Positions 24,536 through 32,991 of a stretch of 64,000 bases of DNA are shown here, one piece after another. Both the position numbers and the translations under genes were made by a program. The stretch is from the NCBI RefSeq assembly GCF_036634175.1, contig NZ_JAZIFX010000001.1:6448001-6512000 (forward strand). Direction: 5' to 3'. The notes under the pieces are model-generated. The model worked only from the letters and a program-made list of their open reading frames with translations. It had not been told where the DNA came from and did no database searches. The stretch is from Streptomyces sp. P9-A2 (GTDB lineage Bacteria > Actinomycetota > Actinomycetes > Streptomycetales > Streptomycetaceae). Each line of letters begins with the position of its first letter. Within the stretch, counting starts at the first letter, position 1.

Positions 24536-24840
24536 CCGGTCGTCACGAGCGTCGGCTCGGCCTCCCTGCCGCCCAGTGTGCTGAGCCGCTGCCACGCCTT
24601 GGCCTGGTGCCGCCACGGCGTGAACCCGGGCCGCCACTCCAGATACCGCTCCCACCCGTCGTCCGCCTTCTGGAACGGCGTCCTGATCCGCAGATACGGC
24701 CCCCGGAAGATCCCCGACCCGGGGTCCCCCAGGAACCGTTCCAGGGCTCGCCGGGTGTCGTCGTCGGCCAGCGCGTAGGTCGTCGTGAGGTACTGCGTCA
24801 GACTGCCCCGCAGTTGCGCGGCGGCCAGCGTGGGTTTCAC

Positions 24841-25136
24841 GACGCTCCCCTTCGTCCGTGGATCCCGGGACGCTCGCGTGGCAGCGGTCGCCCCGTGTGA
24901 TGCGGATCAACCGTATAGGGCAGGTCGGACAGCGTGTGACGGGACGGGTACACCGGCGGACCGCTCCCGCCGGAAGGGGCCGTGCCGGCCCTGCCCCCTC
25001 GCCGAATCGTGGCCGATTGGCGCCCTTTCGGGCTTTCCTCACTGGTTTCACCCTGAAAGAAAAAGAAAACGAAGGAAGCACAGCGGCCGTGGAAACGCGG
25101 CAGCCATATAAGCGGGTGTCAATTACGACCCTGCTG
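24841..25136. other. intergenic, no gene seen
   Basis: The region holds the former promoter of the helicase relic and the 3' side of the ATPase gene. It includes an A-rich stretch (AAAGAAAAAGAAAACGAAGG near 25057) that is unusual for this GC-rich DNA. Confidence 0.4.
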
Positions 25137-25589
25137 TCAGAGAAGCCCCAGCACCGCCCACACCGTCTTCCCGGGGGCGTTCACGCGCGGCGTGGTACCC
25201 CACTCGTCGGCCAGCGCCGCGACCAGCATCAGACCCCGGCCGGACTCGGCGTCGGTGGGCGGTTCGTCGAGGAGCGGTAGCGGTAGCGGTACGCGTTCCG
25301 TTCGGGTGTCGGACACTTCTACGCGTAGCTCCCCATCGGTGCCGGTGAGGCGCACCTCGAAGTCCCTTCCGGGCACGTGGCCGTGGCGTACGGCGTTGGC
25401 GGTCAGCTCGGCCGTGATGAGGGACAGCGTCTCGTTGGTGGTGGAGGTGTGGGGGTGGCCCCACGCGTCGAGCCGGTCCGCGACCAGACGGCGTGCGAGG
25501 CGGGCACCTCGCGGGGTGGGGCTGAAGCGCATGACGAACTCGCGGTTCACGGTGTGCGCTTCAGCGATGGGGGAGGGTTTGCTGTTCAT
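25137..25589 (-). CDS. RsbW-like ATP-binding protein (HATPase_c_2)
   Basis: This 150-aa stand-alone GHKL ATPase domain has the N-box ITAELTANAVRHG and the G1 box VEVSDTRTERVP. The G2-like segment is ESGRGLMLVAALADEWG. Many such proteins occur in Streptomyces, where they act as anti-sigma factors or serine kinases in partner-switching cascades. No partner gene is adjacent. The catalytic residues look intact. Confidence 0.85.
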   Translation of the reverse strand: MNSKPSPIAEAHTVNREFVMRFSPTPRGARLARRLVADRLDAWGHPHTSTTNETLSLITAELTANAVRHGHVPGRDFEVRLTGTDGELRVEVSDTRTERVPLPLPLLDEPPTDAESGRGLMLVAALADEWGTTPRVNAPGKTVWAVLGLL

Positions 25590-25733
25590 GGCCCTTACGC
25601 TGCCGGACTCACCCTGGTGGTCCCAGGTCCGACGTGCGCACAGCGAGGCGTCGTGGGTGACGGTGTGTTTCGTGTATGCCTCTGTATGCGGCGACGGTGG
25701 TCGGAGACGGAACCGCGGGGAGCGGTCCCGTAC

Positions 25734-27146
25734 CTACTCCCCGTACTCCCGCAGCAACTTGTTGAGGTTGCGGATCTTGTCCACGTCGGCCTTCGGCAGG
25801 GGATCGCTGCTGTTGAAGTGCATGACGTTGTTGCGGATCCTGCGGATCTCGTCCAGCCGATCGATGAACACCTTTCGGTCGAGCGGCCACCCGAGCTTCT
25901 CCCACAGCCCGGAGTTCTCCAGTACGCGTTTGTAGTCACCGACAGTCATATCGCCGAAGGAGGCGATGCGCTCGCTCTTCGGGTCGCAGAGCTTCGTGAC
26001 CTCGGGCAGGGTGAAGGCCCCCGCGATGACCTGCCGCAGCCTGCGGTCCATCTCCCCGATCAGGAGGAAGTGCCCGGCCAGATCACCGTAGGCCTGGGCC
26101 ACGTCGGCGGCGGTGACGATGCCGGCGATGGCGTTGCGCTGGTCCCTGACGAGGACGAAGTCGTGCTCGGCCAGGGTGGGAAGGACGTCGATCAGGTCGT
26201 GGTCGTAGCGCACGTCCCGCGCGTCCACGATGGCCTGGGAGAGGTGGGCGCCGGGGTCGGCGTGCCGGGCGCGGGCTATGGATTTCCACGAGACCGATCC
26301 CCGCAGGTTGTGCGGACCGGCGAGGACGGGCAGTTGGGAGAAGTCGTGGAGCACCATCAGCGTGATGACCTCCTCGAAGGTGGCCGTCGGTTTGACGCTG
26401 ATGACACCGCCGAGGGCGGAGGGCAGCGTGCCGACGGTCAGCCCGGTCTCGCGGGATTCCTCTTCTTCGGACTGACCGGCCGGCACCGGAATGGTCGCCG
26501 GTGACCCGGTGAGAGCAACGTCCTCGGTGTCTTCTTCCGCGGCCTTGACCAACTGGACCGTGGCGGTCAGGGGGACCTTGTCGAATTCCGGTGAGGTGAC
26601 GAGGCTGTGGTTGGCGAGGTCGGCCTCGATCTGCTCGTTGACGAGTCCTCGGCCCGTCGCACCCCACCAGCCCAGCAGCTCCTGCACGGAGAGGGTGAAC
26701 GGACTTCCCGCCTCGGCCGATTCACGGGCCTTCTTCAGCCGGGTGTGCCGTTCACTGGGTGACAGCGACGTCTGTCGTTGCTCGTCCGGTTCCGAGGGGT
26801 CGGCTTCCTCGGCGGCGCGGTCCAGCAGTTCCTGGCGCAACTGCGTCAGCAATCTGCCGTCGTCCACCTGCCACGCCTCCCACCCGTCGAACGTCCCGTA
26901 CCCGACGGCGACCATGGCGGCCTTGGACGGCGAGCGGAATTCCTCGCCGTCCGCCAGTCGGATCCACCCCCGGGAGGTGACTGTGGCTTCGTGCTTCTCG
27001 CCCATCCGGGGCCGAACGAACGACAGGTGTTCGCCCTCCGAGAGCAGCCCGGCGCCGAGCAGGTCGGTGAGGGTCACTCGGCGTCCGTCCAGGAGGTAGC
27101 GGGCGCGGGACTGCGTCTCTGCGGAACCGCCGTTGGAATCGGTCAT
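25734..27146 (-). CDS. RAMA-CBS-HEPN protein, candidate defence sensor/effector
   Basis: This 470-aa protein appears to join three modules. Residues about 16-104 match a RAMA domain (LLDGRRVTLTDLLGAGLLSE, WIRLADGEEF, RSPSKAAMVAV, DGWEAWQV), a fold thought to read modified DNA. Residues about 230-345 are a CBS pair (TFEEVITLMVLHDFSQLPVL, then DVLPTLAEHDFVLV), which usually binds adenine nucleotides. The C-terminal 120 residues are helical and end with RNNVMH (R438 to H443), the Rx4H motif of HEPN ribonucleases, in the style of Swt1-like HEPN domains. An AGGTGA site precedes the ATG. Domain calls are by eye; a nucleic-acid-sensing toxin role is inference. Confidence 0.7.
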   Translation of the reverse strand: MTDSNGGSAETQSRARYLLDGRRVTLTDLLGAGLLSEGEHLSFVRPRMGEKHEATVTSRGWIRLADGEEFRSPSKAAMVAVGYGTFDGWEAWQVDDGRLLTQLRQELLDRAAEEADPSEPDEQRQTSLSPSERHTRLKKARESAEAGSPFTLSVQELLGWWGATGRGLVNEQIEADLANHSLVTSPEFDKVPLTATVQLVKAAEEDTEDVALTGSPATIPVPAGQSEEEESRETGLTVGTLPSALGGVISVKPTATFEEVITLMVLHDFSQLPVLAGPHNLRGSVSWKSIARARHADPGAHLSQAIVDARDVRYDHDLIDVLPTLAEHDFVLVRDQRNAIAGIVTAADVAQAYGDLAGHFLLIGEMDRRLRQVIAGAFTLPEVTKLCDPKSERIASFGDMTVGDYKRVLENSGLWEKLGWPLDRKVFIDRLDEIRRIRNNVMHFNSSDPLPKADVDKIRNLNKLLREYGE

Positions 27147-27244
27147 GTCACCTATGCCTTTGCTGGTGGAAGGGGTGCGAGAGCGTCTGCTTCAGCCCGG
27201 ATCCACCGGCTTGACGCCTGTGGGCCGTTCTTCCGGGAACGAAG

Positions 27245-27312
27245 AAGTGCCTTGCGACCTGCGATGATGGGGTTTCTCTAGGACCACATCAGGCACGATC
27301 GGCAAGGCACTT
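27245..27312 (+). promoter_or_regulatory. inverted repeat masking the transposase ribosome binding site
   Basis: AAGTGCCTTGC (27245-27255) and its exact complement GCAAGGCACTT (27302-27312) flank the leader. The right arm covers the region just before the ATG at 27318, so read-through mRNA would hide the initiation site. Confidence 0.5.
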
Positions 27313-27317
27313 CCGAG

Positions 27318-28729
27318 ATGCAATCTTCCCATGCCGCGACGGCGGTCTCATCCGCGTTCGACGACCCGAACCTGGTCGCGTACGGCGGGCTGGAGCCGGT
27401 GGTGCGGCTGGCCGAGCGGTGCGGTCTGCCCGCTCTGGCCGATGAGTACATCCGTCTGCCGGCCTCGAAGGACGGCACCGGTGCCTTCCCCGCGGCGAAA
27501 CTGATGTCGCTGGTGGGCGGCATGGCCGCGGGCGCCGACTGGGGGTTGCCCCCTGCGGGGACATCGATGACATGCACCGGCTGCGGCACGGCGCGATGGG
27601 CCGCCTGTTTGCCGGGGTCCGGGCCCCGTCCACGCTGGGATCGTTTCTGCGTTCCTTCACGCACGGGCATGTGAAGCAACTCCACGCCGTGGCCCGCCGG
27701 TTCTTTCCCGCACTGGCCCGTCATACCCCGCTGCTGCCCGGCGCGGACCAGGTCGCCTACGTGGACATCGACGACACCATCCGCCGCACCTACGGCTACG
27801 CCAAGCAGGGCGCCGGCTACGGATACAGCAAGGTCAAGGGCCTGAACGCACTGCTCGGCATCGCCTCCACACCCCTGGCCGCCCCGGTGATCGCCGCCAC
27901 CAGAATGCGCAAAGGACCGTCGAACTCCGCGCGCGGCGGTGCGGCGTTCGTCGCCGAGACCATCCGCACCGCCCGCGCCTGCGGCGCCAGTGGCCTGCTG
28001 GTGGTGCGGGCGGACTCCGCGTTCTACGGCGCCGACGTCGTGAACTCCTGCCGGGCACTGGGCGCGCGGTTCTCCGTCACCGTGCGGATGAACGCCTCAG
28101 TCAAGGCCGCGATCGCCCGCATCGACGACGGCGCCTGGACGCCGATCAAGTACCCCAAGGCGGTCTGGGACGAGGAAGGCGAGTGCTGGATCTCGGACGC
28201 CGAGATAGCCGAGGTCCCCTACACCGCGTTCACTTCCAAGCCGAAGAAACAGCAGGTCACCGCCCGTCTGATCGTGCGCCGCGTCAAGCGCCTGGGCCCG
28301 GGCACCGTCCCCGCCGGGCAGGGCACGCTCTTCGACACCTGGCGCTACCACGCCGCGTTCACCGACTCCCCGCTCTCGTTGAAGGACGCCGAGCGTGATC
28401 ACCGTCGGCACGCAGTGGTCGAGCAGGTCATCGCGGATGTCAAGAACGGTGCCTTCGCCCACGCGCCGTCCGGTCACTTCCAGGCGAACGCCGCGTGGCT
28501 CGCCCTGGCAGCCCTGGCGCACAACCTGCCCCGCGCCGCCGGCGCCCTGGCGTCCGCCTTCCATGCCAGGGCCACCACCGCAACGATCCGCGCCCACCTG
28601 ATCAACGTGCCCGCCCGCCTGGCCCGTTCGGCCCGGCGGCTCACCCTCCACCTGCCCGAATACTGGCCCTGGGCCGACGACTTCACCAGGCTCTTCGACC
28701 TGGTGCACGCACCACCACGCACCGTCTGA
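27318..28729 (+). pseudogene. IS1380-family transposase, frameshifted by a short insertion
   Basis: The first 75 codons (MQSSHAATAVSSAFDDPNLV ... KLMSLVGGMAAGAD) and the remaining 380 (from IDDMHRLRHGAMGRLFAGVR to FDLVHAPPRTV) lie in different frames. At the junction (27540-27562) there is a GC-rich insertion, GGGGGTTGCCCCCTGCGGGG, where the family reads GADSIDDMHRL. The downstream part keeps the DDE pattern: AYVDIDDTIRRTYGYAKQGA, VVRADSAFYGADVV and RRHAVVEQVIADVKNG. Without the insertion the protein would be about 460 aa, the family norm. It is probably inactive unless frameshifting occurs. Confidence 0.8.
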
Positions 28730-28810
28730 GAAGCCCTGACCACCCCGCCCGCAAGAGCCCGAGACCGCCGAACACGTGGAAGAGCTGGACAGACCAGCGG
28801 ATACCCCCTG

Positions 28811-28866
28811 CCCGCAACCCGCAACCCGCAACCCGCAACCCGCAACCCGCAACCCGCAACCCGCAG
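28811..28866. repeat. heptanucleotide tandem repeat (CCCGCAA)8
   Basis: Seven perfect copies of CCCGCAA and one CCCGCAG lie inside the right end of the IS1380 element. They are likely to vary in number between strains by slippage. Confidence 0.9.
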
Positions 28867-29099
28867 ATCAGCCGTCAGACCACTCGAACGCCCCCGGAAC
28901 GATCACTCACGAAGTAAGCCGGTGGATCCGGGCTCAGTCGGCGACCAAGATCACTTGTCGGCGAGTGGCGGACTGGTTGCCTTCGCGCGCTTGCGGGACT
29001 CCGCCCTTCTGGCATGCCTATGTCACCAGTCTATGATCAACTTCGAATTTGATCACCCTCACGGGTGATTGACAGGAAATAACCCTTACAGGGGAGAAC

Positions 29100-32000
29100 A
29101 TGAGGAGACGCTTCACGGCGGCGGCCATATCCATGGCCATGTCCGCCACACTGGTTGCCTCAGCGGGCACCGCACAGGCGGAGGGCGGTGGCGACGGAAG
29201 CCCCGCCATCACCACTTCCGGCCCCGCGGAGCACGTCACTGAGGCTCCGGACATCACCTCGGCGCAGCTCGCCGCCAAGCTCTCGGGACAGCGGGTGGAA
29301 GCCCTTTCCGAGCGCACGGTCGACGCAGGCACCTGGGCCAACCCGGACGGCACCCTCACCACGGAGTCATACTCCGGACCTGTAAGGGTCAAGGAGAACG
29401 GCCGCTGGAAGCCCCTGGACACCACCCTCGTCGACACCGGCGCACAACTGGAGCCGAAGACGGCCGTGGCCGACGTCGTCCTCTCGAACGGCGGCAACGA
29501 GGACTTCGCGTCGGTCAGTTGGGGCAGCCGCACCTTCGGCCTGGACTGGGGCAAGGCGCTGCCCGCGCCCCGGCTGGACGGCGACACCGCCGTCTACCCG
29601 TCCGTGGTCCCCAACGGCGATCTACATGTCACCGCCCTGCCGCACGGCTTCTCCGAGTCGCTGATCCTCAAGAAGCGGCCCACCGAACCGGTCGAACTGC
29701 GCCTTCCCGTCACCCTGGAGGGCATGGAGCTGAAGAAGACCGCCCAGCGGCATCTGCGGCTGGAGGACAGCTCCGGCAACCTCGTCGCCAGCGCTCCCGC
29801 GCCCCGGATGTGGGGCACGGGAACCGACCCCTTGTCGGGCGACCCGCTGCGCCACGCCGAGATCGCCACCACCGTGGAGGAGACCCCTCAGGGCACGGTG
29901 CTGGTCCTCAGGCCCAGCACGGCGTTCCTCGCCGACCCCTCCGTGACCTACCCGGTCACCATCGACCCGACCACCACCCTGGCCGCGTCCACTGACACCT
30001 GGGTCGCCACCAACTACCCGGACTCGCAGCGCGGCTCGACCGAGCTGAAGGCCGGCACCTACGACGGCGGCACCACCAAGGCCCGCTCGTACGTGAAGTT
30101 CGACGTCACCAAGTTCGCGGGCAAGAAGGTCCTCAACGCCGAGCTGCGGCTGCACTCGTACTGGTCCTCCAGCTGCTCCACCACCGGCTCGGGCGTCGAG
30201 GTCCGGCGCATCACCGGCACCTGGGACCCCAGCGGAGTGACCTGGGGCGCCCAGCCCGCGACCACCGCAACCGGCGCCGCCGTGTCCAAGTCCGCGTACG
30301 GCTACAGCTCGGCCTGTCCCGCCAACTTCATGCGCTGGGACGTCGCCGGCATAGCCCAGGCGTGGGCGGACGGCCAGCCCAACCACGGTGTCCAGATCAG
30401 GGCCGTGAACGAGAGCGACTCCCTCAGCTGGCGGCGCTTTCGCTCCGCCAACTTCGTCGCGGGCTCACAGGGCCCGACCGAGCCCGCGCTCTCCGTCACG
30501 TACAACACCCGGCCCGGCGCGGCCACCGCGTTGAACCCGGCCGCGGGCGCCGTCACCGCCGACACCACGCCCACCTTCCAGGGCAAGGCCAGCGACGCCG
30601 ACAGCAACACCGTCCGCCTCACCTTCGAGGTGTGGAACGCCGACGGCACCACCCGGATCGCCCAGGGAACCTCCCCGTTCGTCGCCTCCGGCAGCACCGC
30701 CGCCTGGACCGCGCCCACCTTGGCCGCGGGCTCGTACAAGTGGCGCATCGAGGTCTTCGACGGCATGGAGTGGAGCGGCACCTGGTCCGCCTGGCGGACC
30801 CTGACCATCGACCCGACCGTCCCGGCGTCGCCCACCGTCAGCTCGGCGCACTACCCGGCCGACGGACTGTGGCACGGTGACTCCGGCCAGGTCGGCACCT
30901 TCCGGATCACCGACGGCACCGGCAGGGCGGTCTCCGCCGAATACACCTTCGACGGCGGCACGACGGTGGTCACGGCCCTCACCTCCGGCACCGCGAACGT
31001 CTCCTGGACGCCCGCCGCCCGCGGTGTGCACACACTGCGCGCCCGGGTCCGCAACGCGGCCGGCACCTGGTCCGACTGGCGTGACCACACCTTCCACGTC
31101 GGCGACATCACCGGCGACCTGACCACCTCGTTCATCAACGAGATCGCCGAGACCCACTTCGGCTCCCTCCTGCACCCGGCGGACGACACCACGGAGGAGG
31201 TCGAGGAGTTCCCGGAGGAGACGGTCGTCGAGGAGGACGACACGCCCCCCGGCCACGTCGAGGAGGAGGACCCCGAGGTCGAGGAGACCGAGGACTCCGC
31301 CGGGGCCGACGCGACCGCCCAGCTCCCGGACGCCGCGAACAGCTCCATCGTGGGCACCAGCCCCGACGGCGCCACCCAGACCCTGGTCAACCTGCCCCCG
31401 GCGGTGGCCTCCCCGGCCGAGCTGAGCGAGACCGGTCTGGTGATCTACCCCAACACCCAGCAGGACGCCGACACCGTCGCCGTCCGCAACAGCACCAGCG
31501 CGGTCGAGGTCTTCCACCTGCTGCGCAGCCCGAACGCGCCGCAGTCGTTCACCTACACGGCCAACATCCAGCCGGGCCACGAGATCACCGCGGTCAGCGA
31601 GAACACCCTGATGATCTCCGACGCGGAGGGTGACGCGACCGCCTTCATCTCCGCCCCGCTCGCCCTGGACGCCAAGGGCGAGACCGTGCCGGTCTCCATG
31701 CGGCTCTCCGGCAACGACATCATCGTCTCCCTCGCCCCCGCGCCGGGCCAGACGGTCACCTTCCCGGTCCTGCTCGACCCGGGCGCCGGGTACGGCGATC
31801 TGACCCCCGCGGAACGGAGTTACTGCCGCACCAACGCGTACGACTGCAACAAGGCCCGCAAGGATGCCGACAAGGCGTTCGGCGAGGCCGCGAAGCGCTA
31901 CCCCAGGGCGTCTCTGTACCAGGGCACCGGCGACGCGTTCCGCCACTGCTACTGGAACGCCCGTATGGAGATCAACATCGACCATGAAACCGCCTACGAG

Positions 32001-32204
32001 GTCGCGACCCGTCATGAGTCGGAGTCCCGCGGTGTCGACAAGGAGATGGATCTCCGCAACAACAAGATCGGCCGCAAGATCGGCCGTGACTACCGTGGCA
32101 AGAGCAAGTCGAACCACAAGGCCCGCGACAAGTGCATCAGTTACGTCAAGAACGGAAAGCTGTGGATCATCAAGAGCAAGAAGCTTGTGAAGAGCAACGC
32201 ATGA
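29100..32204 (+). CDS. large secreted DNRLRE-type polymorphic toxin with a C-terminal DUF6973-like domain
   Basis: This 1034-aa protein has a Sec signal peptide (cleavage near AQA, residue 27). The N-terminal region is of the kind that heads Streptomyces RHS/toxin proteins. A DNRLRE domain follows (SYVKFDVTKFAGKKVLNAEL ... FMRWDVAGIAQAWADG), then two Ig-like repeats (RPGAATALNPAAGAVTADTT onward). An acidic linker (EEVEEFPEETVVEEDDTPPG) leads to a beta-rich segment. The last 140 residues are basic and contain GDAFRHCYWNARMEI and MDLRNNKIGRKIG, resembling DUF6973-type C-terminal toxin modules. GGGGAG precedes the ATG. The stop overlaps the next gene (ATGA). The toxin role is inferred from architecture. 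Confidence 0.75.
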   Translation: MRRRFTAAAISMAMSATLVASAGTAQAEGGGDGSPAITTSGPAEHVTEAPDITSAQLAAKLSGQRVEALSERTVDAGTWANPDGTLTTESYSGPVRVKENGRWKPLDTTLVDTGAQLEPKTAVADVVLSNGGNEDFASVSWGSRTFGLDWGKALPAPRLDGDTAVYPSVVPNGDLHVTALPHGFSESLILKKRPTEPVELRLPVTLEGMELKKTAQRHLRLEDSSGNLVASAPAPRMWGTGTDPLSGDPLRHAEIATTVEETPQGTVLVLRPSTAFLADPSVTYPVTIDPTTTLAASTDTWVATNYPDSQRGSTELKAGTYDGGTTKARSYVKFDVTKFAGKKVLNAELRLHSYWSSSCSTTGSGVEVRRITGTWDPSGVTWGAQPATTATGAAVSKSAYGYSSACPANFMRWDVAGIAQAWADGQPNHGVQIRAVNESDSLSWRRFRSANFVAGSQGPTEPALSVTYNTRPGAATALNPAAGAVTADTTPTFQGKASDADSNTVRLTFEVWNADGTTRIAQGTSPFVASGSTAAWTAPTLAAGSYKWRIEVFDGMEWSGTWSAWRTLTIDPTVPASPTVSSAHYPADGLWHGDSGQVGTFRITDGTGRAVSAEYTFDGGTTVVTALTSGTANVSWTPAARGVHTLRARVRNAAGTWSDWRDHTFHVGDITGDLTTSFINEIAETHFGSLLHPADDTTEEVEEFPEETVVEEDDTPPGHVEEEDPEVEETEDSAGADATAQLPDAANSSIVGTSPDGATQTLVNLPPAVASPAELSETGLVIYPNTQQDADTVAVRNSTSAVEVFHLLRSPNAPQSFTYTANIQPGHEITAVSENTLMISDAEGDATAFISAPLALDAKGETVPVSMRLSGNDIIVSLAPAPGQTVTFPVLLDPGAGYGDLTPAERSYCRTNAYDCNKARKDADKAFGEAAKRYPRASLYQGTGDAFRHCYWNARMEINIDHETAYEVATRHESESRGVDKEMDLRNNKIGRKIGRDYRGKSKSNHKARDKCISYVKNGKLWIIKSKKLVKSNA

Positions 32205-32641
32205 TCCGTTTCCTTACGCGCCGCGTCGCTCCCGCGATACTGCTGCTCCAGGTCGCCTACGAGGGTCTGCTCCAGATCGCCTTTCTGACGCTCTGGCCGG
32301 ACACCGCGGAACTCGACCACACCGATCCCTCCGGCTTCAGCCCGCTGAACGCCGCCCTGGTGGTACTCACGCTGGTGGGCCTGACCGGCGGTGCGGCCCT
32401 GCTGGGCCTGGAGCGCGTACGGTCCCGGGCGCCGCGTGTGCTGACGGTGACCTGGCTGGCCCTGCTGGGCCTCGGCCAGACGGTGCTCGCCGTGGTGGCC
32501 CTGGCCACCACCGGCAGCCCGGCGGGCCTCACCCTGCCGACCGCCCTGCTGTTCGCAGCGGCCTGCGCCACGGTGGCCGTCGCCTGTGCACTGACCATCC
32601 GCACGGGCTCCGGAGCCGTCCGGCTGAACACGGCCGACTGA
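32201..32641 (+). CDS. four-helix membrane protein, candidate immunity protein
   Basis: This 146-aa protein has four hydrophobic segments (about residues 10-32, 50-68, 82-103 and 112-132) and no recognised family. Its ATG lies in the stop codon of the large secreted protein, so the two are translated together. A small membrane protein directly behind a polymorphic toxin is a usual place for an immunity gene; here that is inference. A terminator follows. Confidence 0.65.
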   Translation: MIRFLTRRVAPAILLLQVAYEGLLQIAFLTLWPDTAELDHTDPSGFSPLNAALVVLTLVGLTGGAALLGLERVRSRAPRVLTVTWLALLGLGQTVLAVVALATTGSPAGLTLPTALLFAAACATVAVACALTIRTGSGAVRLNTAD

Positions 32642-32666
32642 GGCGACAAGCCGACGGCCGATACGG

Positions 32667-32699
32667 AGGCGGCTCCCCGGAAGGTGCGGGGGGCCGCCT
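32667..32699 (+). terminator. terminator after the toxin/membrane-protein pair
   Basis: A 13-bp stem with one mismatch (AGGCGGCTCCCCG at 32667-32679 pairing with 32687-32699) encloses a 7-nt loop and lies 25 bp after the stop. Confidence 0.65.
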
Positions 32700-32939
32700 T
32701 CGGCGTGCTCCGCCGGCCTGGGCCCTGGCCACCAGTTCAGCAACCAGACCGTCATCCACAGCATCCAGCGCATCCACGGCGGCCTCCCCGGCCTCGATGT
32801 CACTCATCACGTCAGTCATCAACTGTCGCTTCCAGCTCGGGAGTTAAACCTCGACTTTCGACGTTTTCGTTGATCGTCGCGCGGGTCGCTCAGGCGGGTG
32901 ATGTGACGTCATCTGGCCGCGCTGGCCGGAGACAGCAGA

Positions 32940-32991
32940 GAAGCATCGGCGGTGCTTTCGTCGCCTCCGGGGAGGGACCCGCCGATGCTTC
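32940..32991 (+). promoter_or_regulatory. hairpin covering the transposase start codon
   Basis: GAAGCATCGGCGG (32940-32952) is exactly complementary to CCGCCGATGCTTC (32979-32991). The right arm includes the ATG at 32985. Read-through transcripts would fold and block initiation, a known self-restraint of insertion sequences. Confidence 0.6.

Larger units (their letters stand above)
23715..24840 (-). pseudogene. N-terminal relic of a large DEAD/DEAH-box helicase (DUF1998-helicase family)
   Basis: From GTG 24840 the frame reads VKPTLAAAQLRGSLTQYLTT and continues through FRGPYLRIRTPFQ, a P-loop region, LLYPMSALATDQAGR, VLITNYKMLDLLL, YVVLDEFHTYDGAQGTDVAMLLRR and CPVATSATLG. These are the motifs of the first RecA domain of very large helicases that end in DUF1998. 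It is broken in three ways. A 12-bp duplication (24512-24535) expands the P-loop to GTGSGTGSGKT. A repeat insertion at about 23930-24015 shifts the frame. The sequence stops being recognisable near LLDLDG (about 23718), so the second RecA domain and C-terminus are lost. It is probably non-functional. Confidence 0.7.
27192..28936 (+). mobile_element. IS1380-family insertion sequence (defective)
   Basis: The ends carry a 19-bp perfect inverted repeat (AGCCCGGATCCACCGGCTT, 27194-27212 and 28916-28934). The element is about 1.74 kb with one transposase gene. TCA flanks both ends if the repeat is taken to start at GCCCGG, but no longer target duplication is evident. A 7-bp tandem repeat lies between the transposase and the right end. 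Confidence 0.8.

Noticed and set aside
22468..24840. A 790-aa open frame joining helicase motifs to the alpha/beta hydrolase
   Set aside because: The frame happens to stay open across a repeat insertion and about 0.5 kb of non-homologous sequence. The hydrolase has its own ATG and signal peptide, and the helicase similarity changes frame before it.
28811..28866. Repeats considered as a CRISPR array
   Set aside because: The 7-bp units are contiguous without spacers.
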